A DNA stretch of 36,210 bases from positions 1-36,210 of the IMG/VR virus record IMGVR_UViG_3300030019_000550. One strand, 5' to 3'. Below, piece after piece: positions 29,249 through 36,210 of the stretch. A program made the translations under genes and the position numbers. Under the pieces are notes generated by a model. The model saw only the letters and a list, made by a program, of their open reading frames with translations, searched no databases and had not been told where the DNA came from. Each line of letters opens with the position of its first letter. Within the stretch, counting starts at the first letter, position 1. This DNA is from a virus.

Positions 29249-29697
29249 TCACTCTTCACATATATCAACTATGTGTTCACATAATTCTTTCGGTATAATA
29301 CTTCTTTCTTTACTTCCTTTAAGACCTTGAGTTCCTGTTCTACTTCCTCTTGGGGCAGATACATGACAAGGTGCTCCATTCTTACATATTGGCTTAAATT
29401 TAGGATTAGGATGATTAGTCCATAAATCTGTTGGCTTCATTCTAGTATCACCATACTGGCAATAAGTAACTGTATATCTAGGTAAGTCTTTCATGAAATC
29501 CATTTTTCTCATGCCCCCCTAGGATTCTCTATAAAAAAGTACCTAGGATTTAATTCTCTGATAAGGTTTAGTACATTTTGATTTACCTGATCACAGAATT
29601 TTGCATATTCACTTTTAGGAGATAAATTACCGTTTATATCTTTTTGCCTGTGATGCGAAATAGCTGCTATTGAATAACTTGTACAATCCGGACTTGC
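29249..29697 (-). pseudogene. Broken C5 cytosine DNA methyltransferase
   Basis: Joining two frames recreates the C-terminal two thirds of a phage cytosine methyltransferase. The upper frame gives ASPDCTSYSIAAISHHRQ (the PC-type catalytic loop), SEYAKFCDQV and ELNPRYFFIENPRG; after a one-base shift in a six-base G tract (29514-29519, plus-strand C) the lower frame gives MRKMDFMKDLPRYTVTYCQY, MKPTDLWTNHP, APRGSRTGTQG and a normal end. The N-terminus with the SAM-binding motif is missing: a stop lies directly before the ASPDC segment. It cannot be active as it stands. The 87-residue lower frame alone starts at 29512. Confidence 0.8.
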
Positions 29698-29812
29698 TCA
29701 TATTAACAACCCCTTTAAATTTATTTGTTCTTGTCTATGTATTAATAATATCATAAGCGCTTACGGAATACAATACCTTTTTATAAAAGAATTAAATATA
29801 TTTTTAGACAAC

Positions 29813-29841
29813 AAAAAAAGCATGAGATTTTACTCTCATGC
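29813..29841 (-). terminator. Rho-independent terminator of the secreted protein gene
   Basis: GCATGAGA and TCTCATGC form a perfect 8-bp stem with a six-base loop, followed on the minus strand by seven T. Confidence 0.9.
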
Positions 29842-29856
29842 CCTCAAATACAATCT

Positions 29857-30546
29857 TTAAAGTGTTGCTATAACGTTCCCTGTGCTTCTGTCTACTATAT
29901 ACCATCCAGTTGTAGTTACATGGTCTCCCATATCATCCATGCCTTGAACTGTGTATATATTAATATCTTGTGAAATGACTTCTATTTTGCTTGGATTATA
30001 CTTTTTATTATCTGTAATATATTTCTTAACATTTTCAATTGCTTGTTCTTTTGTTATTGGCTTTTTGATTGAATATTCTGTACTGCCAGAACCTAAAAGA
30101 GAAACTTCTCCATCTTGTGCTAAATTATATACTTTTCCATCTGTAGGATCATAATAATATTCACCCATTTGAATTCCATAATTATCATCTGTTGTGAATT
30201 TGTATAAAAATCTATCACTTAAGCCTACTGTGTAAAGTCTTGCACCTTGTTTAACTTGCATTATGCCTTTATAAACTAAATTTCCACTTTTAACAAATGG
30301 TTTAACAATATCATATACCATTTTTACTTCATTCGGCATTATAGTTGTAGCTTTAGTGCTATCCCAAATACCATTTTGAATTAAGTAATACCATGTTCCT
30401 TTATCTTGTATCCAACCAGTTTTAACTGAACCATTTTCTAAGTAGCTCCAATTACTACCGCTTTGTTTCCATTCTCCTGCATAAACTGGTTGAGTAATTC
30501 CAACTAATAATATTAGAACAACCCAAAAACTCATAAACTTTTTCAT
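29857..30546 (-). CDS. Secreted cell-wall-binding protein, probable cargo gene
   Basis: A protein of 229 aa. Residues 1-23 are a signal peptide (MKKFMSFWVVLILLVGITQP, cleavage after VYA). Residues 24-62 contain choline-binding-type repeats (WKQSGSNWSYLENGSVKTGW, GTWYYLIQNG). The C-terminus (ITKEQAIENVKKYI, GWYIVDRSTGNVIA) resembles a PepSY-like domain. It has its own strong promoter and terminator and so is expressed independently of phage genes, typical of a lysogenic-conversion gene. It shares the repeat type with the endolysin next door. Confidence 0.8.
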   Translation of the reverse strand: MKKFMSFWVVLILLVGITQPVYAGEWKQSGSNWSYLENGSVKTGWIQDKGTWYYLIQNGIWDSTKATTIMPNEVKMVYDIVKPFVKSGNLVYKGIMQVKQGARLYTVGLSDRFLYKFTTDDNYGIQMGEYYYDPTDGKVYNLAQDGEVSLLGSGSTEYSIKKPITKEQAIENVKKYITDNKKYNPSKIEVISQDINIYTVQGMDDMGDHVTTTGWYIVDRSTGNVIATL

Positions 30547-30573
30547 AATATGACCCCCTTTAAATATATCTTT

Positions 30574-30601
30574 ATTATATAATATTAGGATATTTTGTCA
30601 A
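30574..30601 (-). promoter_or_regulatory. Strong sigma-A promoter of the secreted protein gene
   Basis: On the minus strand TTGACA (30596-30601) stands 16 bp before TATAAT (30574-30579). Both boxes are perfect consensus. No copy of the phage operator is present, so it should be active in the lysogen. Confidence 0.8.
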
Positions 30602-30631
30602 TTGAATTAATAATTTCTATTTTAGGGTAAA

Positions 30632-30673
30632 AAAATAAAGGGTAGTAAATAAGATTTCTCCTATCTACTACCC
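30632..30673 (-). terminator. Terminator after the endolysin
   Basis: GGGTAGTA (30640-30647) and TACTACCC (30666-30673) form an 8-bp stem with a larger loop; the minus strand continues with TTTATTTTTTT. It ends the late lysis transcript. Confidence 0.75.
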
Positions 30674-30680
30674 TATTATT

Positions 30681-31379
30681 TTAAATATTACCTGTGTAAT
30701 CTCCATTAAGAAACATTGCAGCCTCTTTTGTCCTTCTTCTGTATAGTCCTTCTATTCTTTGGCCTCCGCCATTTGACCATGCTCTGAAATTAGATGTAAT
30801 AGTATCTGTATCTCTTATGCCTGCAACTACATTCTTATATAGTGTAGAACCTAATAAACCACCAGTGCCACAATTATATGCAAAGCTTACTAGTGCATCA
30901 AATTCATTTTGATTTAATGTCATACCCTTAGAATCTAAATCAGCTTTTATTACTGGAGCATACTTATTGTTTATCCAATCTTTCAACATAGATGTTGCTT
31001 GTTCTTCTGTAACCTCTAAAATGCCTTGTATCTCTTCTCCTGTCATTCCATATCCTAACGTTAACACTCCAACTTCATCATAATAAGGTGTTGCAAAATA
31101 CCCTTCCCATGACTTTATAAAATCAATACATTCATTTGAAACAAGACTTTCATTTAAAGAACCATCTAAATTAAAAGTATAAGTTTTCTCTTCAATTGTA
31201 AGTGTGCAATTATTAATCATAACACCCTTGCCATTAAGATAGTACCATTTTTCTTTATCCTTGATCCATCCTGTAGCCATAACACCATTGGGATTTAAGA
31301 AGTACCATAATCCTTCTACTTGTTTCCATCCTGTTAGTAGACTATTAGTTTCATCAACTAAACACCATTTCCAATCCAT
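30681..31379 (-). CDS. GH24 endolysin with N-terminal cell-wall repeats
   Basis: A protein of 232 aa. Residues 1-75 carry two to three aromatic cell-wall-binding repeats (GWKQVEGLWYFLNPNGVMAT, GWIKDKEKWYYLNGKGVM). Residues 80-225 are a T4-lysozyme-type (GH24) domain: SWEGYFATPYYDEVGVLTLG with E92, D101 and T107 at the spacing of T4 E11, D20 and T26. It cleaves peptidoglycan glycan strands after holin action. It has no signal peptide. The binding repeats are at the N-terminus, whereas most such lysins carry them at the C-terminus. Confidence 0.9.
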   Translation of the reverse strand: MDWKWCLVDETNSLLTGWKQVEGLWYFLNPNGVMATGWIKDKEKWYYLNGKGVMINNCTLTIEEKTYTFNLDGSLNESLVSNECIDFIKSWEGYFATPYYDEVGVLTLGYGMTGEEIQGILEVTEEQATSMLKDWINNKYAPVIKADLDSKGMTLNQNEFDALVSFAYNCGTGGLLGSTLYKNVVAGIRDTDTITSNFRAWSNGGGQRIEGLYRRRTKEAAMFLNGDYTGNI

Positions 31380-31395
31380 ATTATCACAACCTTTC

Positions 31396-31785
31396 TTATT
31401 CTACTGGAACGTCTACAACAATTTTTGATGAAGCATTTAAGTTTTCTATTGGTGTAGATTGACTATTTTCAGTAACAGTATTATTTATTGCAGTGGTTGA
31501 AGCTTCTGCTTTAACTTCCTCTTTAGTTTCTGTTGCTTTGATAGCTTGTACTGTTGAATCTTGAATAACCTTATCACTTATACCGCTTGTGCTTGTGTCA
31601 ACGACTATACCCAACATTGCAAGTATTAAAAATATAGTGTTTGTGATATCTACATAATTAGTAGGAATAAATTTACTTATATCTAGTCCGCATTGTTGTG
31701 ATAATAAAACTATTGCACCAATCATCGCTAGCCAAAATGACTTATTTTTCAATCTTGCTTTCATATTCAAACTTAAAGTTAACAT
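31396..31785 (-). CDS. phi-LC3-type holin with long C-tail
   Basis: A protein of 129 aa. MKARLKNKSFWLAMIGAIVL then TNTIFLILAMLGIVVDTSTS match the phi-LC3 holin family with two membrane helices. Residues 70-129 are an extra Thr/Glu/Ser-rich cytoplasmic tail. It would form the membrane lesion that frees the endolysin. AGGTGGAA precedes the ATG. Confidence 0.85.
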   Translation of the reverse strand: MLTLSLNMKARLKNKSFWLAMIGAIVLLSQQCGLDISKFIPTNYVDITNTIFLILAMLGIVVDTSTSGISDKVIQDSTVQAIKATETKEEVKAEASTTAINNTVTENSQSTPIENLNASSKIVVDVPVE

Positions 31786-31806
31786 TTTTACATTCCACCT
31801 TTTAAA

Positions 31807-32163
31807 TTATTTTTTTATCATCCAAATTAATAAAGCTCCTGCGCCAGTGACTAATGCTGTTACTATTGCAGATACTGTTGCTATTTTTAAAGTTTTATTA
31901 AATTCTTTTGGTTCCTCATTCATACTTTGTATTGTATTTGTAAGTTTTTCCATATTAGTAGTTAAATCAACCATGGCTTTATTATGGTTTTCTATATCTT
32001 TTGAAACCTTAACAAGATTTAAATTCACCTCTTGTATGTTAAGTTTGCTCAACTCTGTCTGAGTTTTTAACTCTGAAATTTCTTTTTCTTTGTTTTTATC
32101 CGATTGTTTTAAAAGGTCAATTTCTCCCTGCATTTTTAAAATCAGTTCTCTAGTATCATCCAT
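31807..32163 (-). CDS. XhlA-like small membrane protein (118 aa)
   Basis: A long coiled coil (residues 5-85) followed by one C-terminal membrane helix (ATVSAIVTALVTGAGALLIWM), the layout of the XhlA/hemolysin family that assists holins. I use the ATG at 32161-32163, six bases from GAGGTG. It overlaps the upstream gene by eight bases. Confidence 0.7.
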   Translation of the reverse strand: MDDTRELILKMQGEIDLLKQSDKNKEKEISELKTQTELSKLNIQEVNLNLVKVSKDIENHNKAMVDLTTNMEKLTNTIQSMNEEPKEFNKTLKIATVSAIVTALVTGAGALLIWMIKK

Positions 32164-32404
32164 CATTTCCACCTCTATTTATGTTAGTATTCACATTCGT
32201 ATTCATATTTTTGATAGCACTTGTTTTTGTATTGGTATCAAAATTTATCTTCAAAGTAATTATATATATCAAAAATAATAGGATCGCTGCTATTACTAGC
32301 ATGATCCTAAATGTTTTTTGAAATTCTTTTGTGTTTTTAATTGCAACTTCAATCAAATCGTTGTTTATTTTTTCTAGCTTTTCTATATATTCACTTTCAA
32401 GCAT
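32156..32404 (-). CDS. Single-pass membrane protein (82 aa)
   Basis: Residues 30-52 are a membrane helix (IMLVIAAILLFLIYIITL). The tail is rich in Asn/Thr (NMNTNVNTNINRGGN). The ATG at 32402-32404 follows GTGGTG. It belongs to the lysis cassette and could be a second holin or spanin-like accessory; no family is recognised. Confidence 0.6.
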   Translation of the reverse strand: MLESEYIEKLEKINNDLIEVAIKNTKEFQKTFRIMLVIAAILLFLIYIITLKINFDTNTKTSAIKNMNTNVNTNINRGGNDG

Positions 32405-32436
32405 TTTAATCACCACATTTTCTATGTTATTGATTC

Positions 32437-32493
32437 TTAGTTATCTCCATCTTCTTTGCCTTTTTTACCTTTTTTGCCCTTCTTATCAGCCAT
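32437..32493 (-). CDS. 18-residue Lys/Gly-rich peptide
   Basis: A start ATG at 32491-32493 with a perfect GGAGG ribosome site encodes a peptide of three basic Gly-Lys-Lys repeats (ADKKGKKGKKGKEDGDN) and stops at 32437. It is highly basic and sits inside the lysis cassette. It could act on the membrane or bind nucleic acid; unknown. Confidence 0.5.
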   Translation of the reverse strand: MADKKGKKGKKGKEDGDN

Positions 32494-32506
32494 TTATATC
32501 GCCTCC

Positions 32507-32686
32507 TTAATTTTCGTTTTTATTTTCATTTTTATTTTCGTTGCTATTAATTACATTATAATCTGACCAAAAATAACCATGTATAAATGTAATATGAGCT
32601 ATGCACCAAAGTCCATTAGTTAAAAATAACAATATTATTAAAGATATAATTAGTATTTCTTTAAAGTATTCTCTTAAGTTTTTCAA
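32507..32686 (-). CDS. Small membrane protein (59 aa), TTG start
   Basis: The TTG at 32684-32686 follows AGGTGA. Residues 10-35 form one hydrophobic helix (EILIISLIILLFLTNGLWCI). The C-terminus repeats NENK, encoded by a 12-bp tandem DNA repeat (32511-32542). Likely a lysis accessory. Confidence 0.55.
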   Translation of the reverse strand: MKNLREYFKEILIISLIILLFLTNGLWCIAHITFIHGYFWSDYNVINSNENKNENKNEN

Positions 32687-32729
32687 TTATATAGTCACCT
32701 GCTTTATTAGATTATTTGCAAAAAAAAGC

Positions 32730-32766
32730 ATAAAAAAAGAACTACTTTATATTAAATATAGTTCTT
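32730..32766 (-). terminator. Rho-independent terminator between tail and lysis genes
   Basis: On the minus strand AAGAACTA (32759-32766) pairs with TAGTTCTT (32737-32744), 8 bp, followed by TTTTT. It overlaps the end of the 92-aa gene. Lysis genes beyond it need readthrough or another promoter. Confidence 0.75.
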
Positions 32767-33043
32767 ATACTTGTTTTACAAGTTTTTGTTGTTCTTGTAC
32801 TAATTTATTGGATTCTTCAACTTTCTGTAAATATAATTCACCTACTTCTATTGGTGTCTTATCAACTTCTATTCCGTACGATTTTCTGATGATTTCTACA
32901 TCCTGTATAGATGTAACATTATTAGATTGATCTATAAATAATATTATAATTTTTGAGTTTTTCATAAATGGAAGACTATTAAAATACTCATCTGCATCTA
33001 CTCCATTTATGGGATCTGTTTTGTTCCATTCTTTAATTATCAT
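32765..33043 (-). CDS. Hypothetical tail-associated protein (92 aa)
   Basis: It follows the tail fibre by 15 bases and has no recognised domain. The start MIIKEWNKTDPINGVDADEY and the helical C-terminus (EESNKLVQEQQKLVKQV) resemble small proteins after tail fibre genes, perhaps a chaperone. AAAGGAGG precedes the ATG. Confidence 0.55.
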   Translation of the reverse strand: MIIKEWNKTDPINGVDADEYFNSLPFMKNSKIIILFIDQSNNVTSIQDVEIIRKSYGIEVDKTPIEVGELYLQKVEESNKLVQEQQKLVKQV

Positions 33044-33058
33044 ATTTTATGTCCTCCT

Positions 33059-34954
33059 TTAAATTATTTTGCCTATTGATAAATATGAACCGTTTAAAGG
33101 GTAACCGGCTTGAACTTCTGCATATGTTGAAACCCTATATATTTTCCCTTTGTAAGCAAATACTGAACCAGGATTTGTCTCTGTTGATAATGCTGGTATT
33201 TGTAATTTAACTATTGTGTTTGTTGATATGTTATATCTATACATGTGTGCACTGGGAAGCATTATATAATCAGAAGTATTATAATAATACCCAAGACTAT
33301 AATCTACTGATTGGAGTAGTGAAACTGTGCTTGTTGGTATATTGTATATATAAATATGAGTACCATAAACATATCCACCACCAGTTATAGTAATACTTGT
33401 AGCTACTATATAAATATTATTATTTAAATAGAATGCTTGTGCGGTTGGATCATTAACACCCAATCCTATGCCTTTTGTATTTAATACTTTTGTAGTGACA
33501 TTATATTCGCAATAAGTACCATGTAACATATTAATCATATAAATTGTTTCATTATTACCGACCATTGTATAATATCCGAGGTCAATGCCAGGTATACTAC
33601 TAAGTTCTATACTAAAGCTATTGCTTGCTATATTAAATTTATATAATTTAGAATCAGCATTGATAGCCAATATATACAAATTGCCTTGATATACATAATA
33701 ATAATTTTGTGATGCTACACCAAATGGATTAGTTGTAATAGCATTTGTTTTCAATTCTTTAGTTACTGTATTGTAACTTTGAAATTGGAATTTTGCTAAG
33801 TATGTCAAGACACCATCTACATATGGACCATCAACTGTTGTAAGTGTTACTAAATATATAAGATCACCCTCGCCACCAACTATTTTCGCTCCCAACTGAA
33901 CAGATGTTCCTAAATCATATACATGCGTAAACAACATTCTATCAGAACCATACATATCATCTAGTTGCTTATCATCAATATACTCTTGCGGACTATTTAT
34001 AGTACCACCACTATAATATCCTGGTGCTATAGCTATAGGATCTTTTGTTGAAGTTATAGTAAGAGTTCCATTATCAGACATAGTCCCTATACCAGGGCCT
34101 AAATCGGAAGTATATGTTTTATTAATTAGTACTTGAGAAGATAATACATTTCCACCACCTCCTTTACCCGATAATATAAAAGTTCCCGAAGTAGCTTCAT
34201 AACGTAAATTTACAATTAAATTTTGTCTTACATTAGTTACTGGATTGCCAAAATAATCTACTATACTTTTTGCAGCTAAAGTATTAACTTTTAATGTAAT
34301 TGCTCTTGTACTTGGTGCATTGAATTTAATAGCTAAAGGATATCCATCTATTAAAGTGGTTATATTAGATACTGTCACAGAATAAACATTATCTACATTT
34401 GTAGTCGTATAGAGTTTGAAAATATTATCTATACTTTTATTTATTTCTTTTTGATTTCCGCCTTTTATATATAAAAAAGTTGTATTTGTGTTCATAACTC
34501 CATAGTCATAAGTAAGATTTGATAATGTTACTGTTACATTTGCTGCGTTCCCTATAGCTGCATTAATTTGATAATTCCAGCTATAAGGTCCACTACTTGC
34601 TGGAGCCATATAATCCCCATAATTGCCAGCCGAACCATAAGCGTAGAGTATTTCACCTTCATCGGGATCAGTTGCAAATACTCCTATTTCGCATACGTAA
34701 GTCGCAACTGTAATATCCGAATTATTCATCATAGCGCTGATTGTTGCAGTTTTTAATTCTGTATTAGGAGTAATAGATTGAATCCCTACATCAAATTTAG
34801 GTGTGATTAAAGCTGTAAGTGATGCAGGGTTTTGAGTTCCTATGTCTCCAGAACCAACCATGAGTTTAGTAAAATGTAATTGTGTCCCTGCTTGTGCTTT
34901 TGCATATAACGCTTGGCCTTTATTTGTAATGGACATATTATTAAAAATAGCCAT
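33059..34954 (-). CDS. Tail fibre / collar-fibre protein
   Basis: A protein of 631 aa. The N-terminus NMSITNKGQALYAKAQAGTQ and FTKLMVGSGDI is the phage tail-collar fibre domain, which attaches to the baseplate. A glycine spacer near residue 265 leads to a C-terminal half of repeating beta segments (YYYVYQGNLYILAINAD, TIYMINMLHGTYCEYN, NNIYIVATSITITGG, HMYRYNISTNTIV) that look like propeller or Kelch-like blades and would bind the host surface. GAAAGGAG precedes the ATG at 34952-34954; the longer start at 35002 lies in the terminator hairpin. Confidence 0.85.
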   Translation of the reverse strand: MAIFNNMSITNKGQALYAKAQAGTQLHFTKLMVGSGDIGTQNPASLTALITPKFDVGIQSITPNTELKTATISAMMNNSDITVATYVCEIGVFATDPDEGEILYAYGSAGNYGDYMAPASSGPYSWNYQINAAIGNAANVTVTLSNLTYDYGVMNTNTTFLYIKGGNQKEINKSIDNIFKLYTTTNVDNVYSVTVSNITTLIDGYPLAIKFNAPSTRAITLKVNTLAAKSIVDYFGNPVTNVRQNLIVNLRYEATSGTFILSGKGGGGNVLSSQVLINKTYTSDLGPGIGTMSDNGTLTITSTKDPIAIAPGYYSGGTINSPQEYIDDKQLDDMYGSDRMLFTHVYDLGTSVQLGAKIVGGEGDLIYLVTLTTVDGPYVDGVLTYLAKFQFQSYNTVTKELKTNAITTNPFGVASQNYYYVYQGNLYILAINADSKLYKFNIASNSFSIELSSIPGIDLGYYTMVGNNETIYMINMLHGTYCEYNVTTKVLNTKGIGLGVNDPTAQAFYLNNNIYIVATSITITGGGYVYGTHIYIYNIPTSTVSLLQSVDYSLGYYYNTSDYIMLPSAHMYRYNISTNTIVKLQIPALSTETNPGSVFAYKGKIYRVSTYAEVQAGYPLNGSYLSIGKII

Positions 34955-34985
34955 ATTATTTCTCCTTTCATTAAAAAAGAACAAT

Positions 34986-35009
34986 AAAAAAAGACTATTC
35001 AAAGTCCTT
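34986..35009 (-). terminator. Terminator hairpin just before the tail fibre gene
   Basis: On the minus strand AAGGACT (35003-35009) pairs with AGTCTTT (34990-34996), followed by TTTTATT. It stands between the 64-aa gene and the tail fibre and may limit fibre expression. Confidence 0.6.
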
Positions 35010-35036
35010 AGATATTGCCCTTAATTTAGGTTCTTA

Positions 35037-35231
35037 TTATGCTGTTGGTTCAGTGCTAACTACTGGTTCTTTTTGTGCATCTAAAAGAGCACTTAATTCA
35101 TTATAGTTTTCTAATGTAATTCTGTTCTTAGATAAAAATACATCTAATTTGGCTTGCATAGTTTCTGGAGTGTCTCCATTATCCTTATAGCTTTGGCTTG
35201 TGATGATACTTTTTAATAAATTGTACAACAT
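35037..35231 (-). CDS. Small tail-region protein (64 aa)
   Basis: A small acidic helical protein (LYNLLKSIITSQSYKDNGD, LDVFLSKNRITLENYNELSA). It resembles XkdX-type small tail proteins in size and position. GAAGGGATT precedes the ATG at 35229-35231. No function is assigned. Confidence 0.6.
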   Translation of the reverse strand: MLYNLLKSIITSQSYKDNGDTPETMQAKLDVFLSKNRITLENYNELSALLDAQKEPVVSTEPTA

Positions 35232-35266
35232 TATCAATCCCTTCTTTCTAATTTATTTTTATATTT

Positions 35267-35614
35267 TTACAGACTTGCCATATCGATTTGAAATTGCAAG
35301 TCTACTGTAAAACATTGTAATTCCTCTTTTTCCAGCTGTAGATTATTTATTTGTTCTTTGTGTTTATTCATCTGTTCTTGATACCAATAGTCACTACCTT
35401 TTAAATAAAAGTTTCTACAATCATCAAGTTTTGTGATATCTATAACATCATCTTTTTTCAAATTAATAGTGTCTGATTGTAAAATTATATAGTTTGAACC
35501 ACCACCAAACTTTGACTTTGAATCTCCTAATATTTCTCCTTCACTTACAAAAACTATATTGTCTATTTTATTTTCAATCATGAAAGAATATTTATCATAT
35601 ATATAAGCAATCAT
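35267..35614 (-). CDS. Hypothetical tail-region protein (115 aa)
   Basis: A beta-rich first part (YIYDKYSFMIENKIDNIVFV, GGGSNYIILQSD) followed by a C-terminal coiled coil (YQEQMNKHKEQINNLQLEKE). Such small proteins occur between baseplate and fibre genes. AAAGGAGGTA precedes the ATG. Confidence 0.6.
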   Translation of the reverse strand: MIAYIYDKYSFMIENKIDNIVFVSEGEILGDSKSKFGGGSNYIILQSDTINLKKDDVIDITKLDDCRNFYLKGSDYWYQEQMNKHKEQINNLQLEKEELQCFTVDLQFQIDMASL

Positions 35615-35646
35615 TTGTTCAGTACCTCCTTTATATTTTTAATTTA

Positions 35647-36210
35647 TTAAACTGTCCCAAGTAATACATTAACACTTGCAATTTTTGCAGTTGAAGTATT
35701 ATTTTTAACCCCTAGCGTTGTTGGATTAATCACTTTAACTCCAAACATAGTAGATTCACCATATCCTCCAAAACTAGCTAATTCAGTATGAGAAGTTTCA
35801 ATATAATTTAAGGTTATCTTCCCAACTGAAGGGGTGACTGTTAAATCTGTAGAATTCAGGTCAAATGCAAAATCTAATGTCACAGGGATTATTCCTAAAC
35901 TTGCTAAATCACTAGTCAATGTAGTAATACTCAAATTAGTAAAATAAGTAGATATTTCTGACCACTGATTACTACTTGTCCAAGCAATTGTTAAATCACT
36001 AGTATATTTATGTATCCCAGTTCCATCTTTATATAGCCAATTTACACTGTTATCTACACTAAATAGTACTTTAACACTTGTATTAGTTGGTATAATTACG
36101 GTTGATGATATAGATGTTATTGAACTTGTTGTTGTTAGACTGTAATCTGATGTTCCTGTTGTTTTTAGGTATTCTGGGGTTATCGGGTAATTAGGACTAT
36201 ATAATTGTAT
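35647..36210 (-). CDS. Tail/baseplate protein, C-terminal part (runs off right edge)
   Basis: The minus-strand frame is open for 188 codons from the right edge to a stop at 35647. It is rich in Ser/Thr and beta strands (TPEYLKTTGTSDYSLTTTSS, VKVLFSVDNSVNWLYKDGTG, SGGYGE-like turns near the end), typical of phage tail or fibre proteins with carbohydrate-binding-like sheets. A TTG inside the frame at 35932-35934 could be read as a start but has no ribosome site, so I treat the gene as continuing beyond the window. Confidence 0.65.
   Translation of the reverse strand: MQLYSPNYPITPEYLKTTGTSDYSLTTTSSITSISSTVIIPTNTSVKVLFSVDNSVNWLYKDGTGIHKYTSDLTIAWTSSNQWSEISTYFTNLSITTLTSDLASLGIIPVTLDFAFDLNSTDLTVTPSVGKITLNYIETSHTELASFGGYGESTMFGVKVINPTTLGVKNNTSTAKIASVNVLLGTV

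Noticed and set aside
29754-29763. TAAGCGCTTA palindrome as an operator
   Set aside because: It is short, stands alone, and no promoter or regulator is linked to it convincingly.
35647-35934. A 95-aa gene starting at the TTG at 35934
   Set aside because: The same frame is open all the way to the right edge and there is no ribosome site at that TTG, so it is the end of a longer gene.

Overview
The window looks like about 36 kb of a circular phage-plasmid (an episomally maintained temperate phage) of a low-GC Firmicute, most likely Clostridium sensu stricto. The evidence is very AT-rich DNA, strong GGAGG-type ribosome sites, frequent TTG/GTG starts, and clostridial-phage families such as RecT with an SMC-like ATPase, AntA, YopX, a phi-LC3-type holin and a GH24 lysin with cell-wall-binding repeats. 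Almost everything is on the minus strand. The plus strand carries only two small XRE regulators and their promoters. I see no integrase, tRNA, rRNA, CRISPR array or transposase.

Read in transcription order (right to left): 36210-32700 holds tail genes and a tail fibre with a repeat-rich C-terminus; 32700-30680 is the lysis cassette (small membrane proteins, an 18-residue basic peptide, XhlA-like protein, holin, GH24 endolysin); 30600-29250 holds a secreted cell-wall-binding cargo gene with its own strong promoter and a broken cytosine methyltransferase; 29180-28440 holds small regulators; 28260-27119 is a ParM/ParR-type segregation operon; 27000-26430 holds a ribbon-helix-helix protein and a membrane protein; 26400-25150 is an iteron origin with a Rep_3-type initiator; 25050-23720 is the switch region with three XRE genes. 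Then follow the early operons: SMC-like ATPase/RecT/metallo-beta-lactamase-fold recombination genes, AbrB-like and AntA regulators, replisome organizer with helicase loader, HNH genes, nucleoid-associated protein, RecU-like resolvase, a soluble chemoreceptor signalling protein, SSB, dCTP deaminase and many small Cys-rich proteins. At the left end are an ArpU/RinA-like late regulator and the start of a terminase small subunit, which would lead into the structural genes on the other side of the circle.

The most notable regulatory feature is a repeated 13-bp element (CCTTGCTTTCGTA in the transcribed orientation). At three sites it supplies the same TTGCTT -35 box exactly 17 bp from a TATAAT/TATACT box, each time at the head of an early operon. 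It also sits inside the spacer of the rightward-switch promoter and occurs as an inverted pair at 13706-13745. This suggests one repressor, probably an XRE protein of the switch region, coordinating the whole early region. Two replication systems appear to coexist: iterons plus Rep for plasmid maintenance, and a replisome organizer/DnaC pair with its own internal repeats for lytic growth.

Decay is visible. A methyltransferase has lost its N-terminus and carries a one-base shift in a G tract, a conserved phage gene near 7170 is split by a one-base shift, and the second plus-strand XRE gene is followed by an in-frame copy of its own tail.
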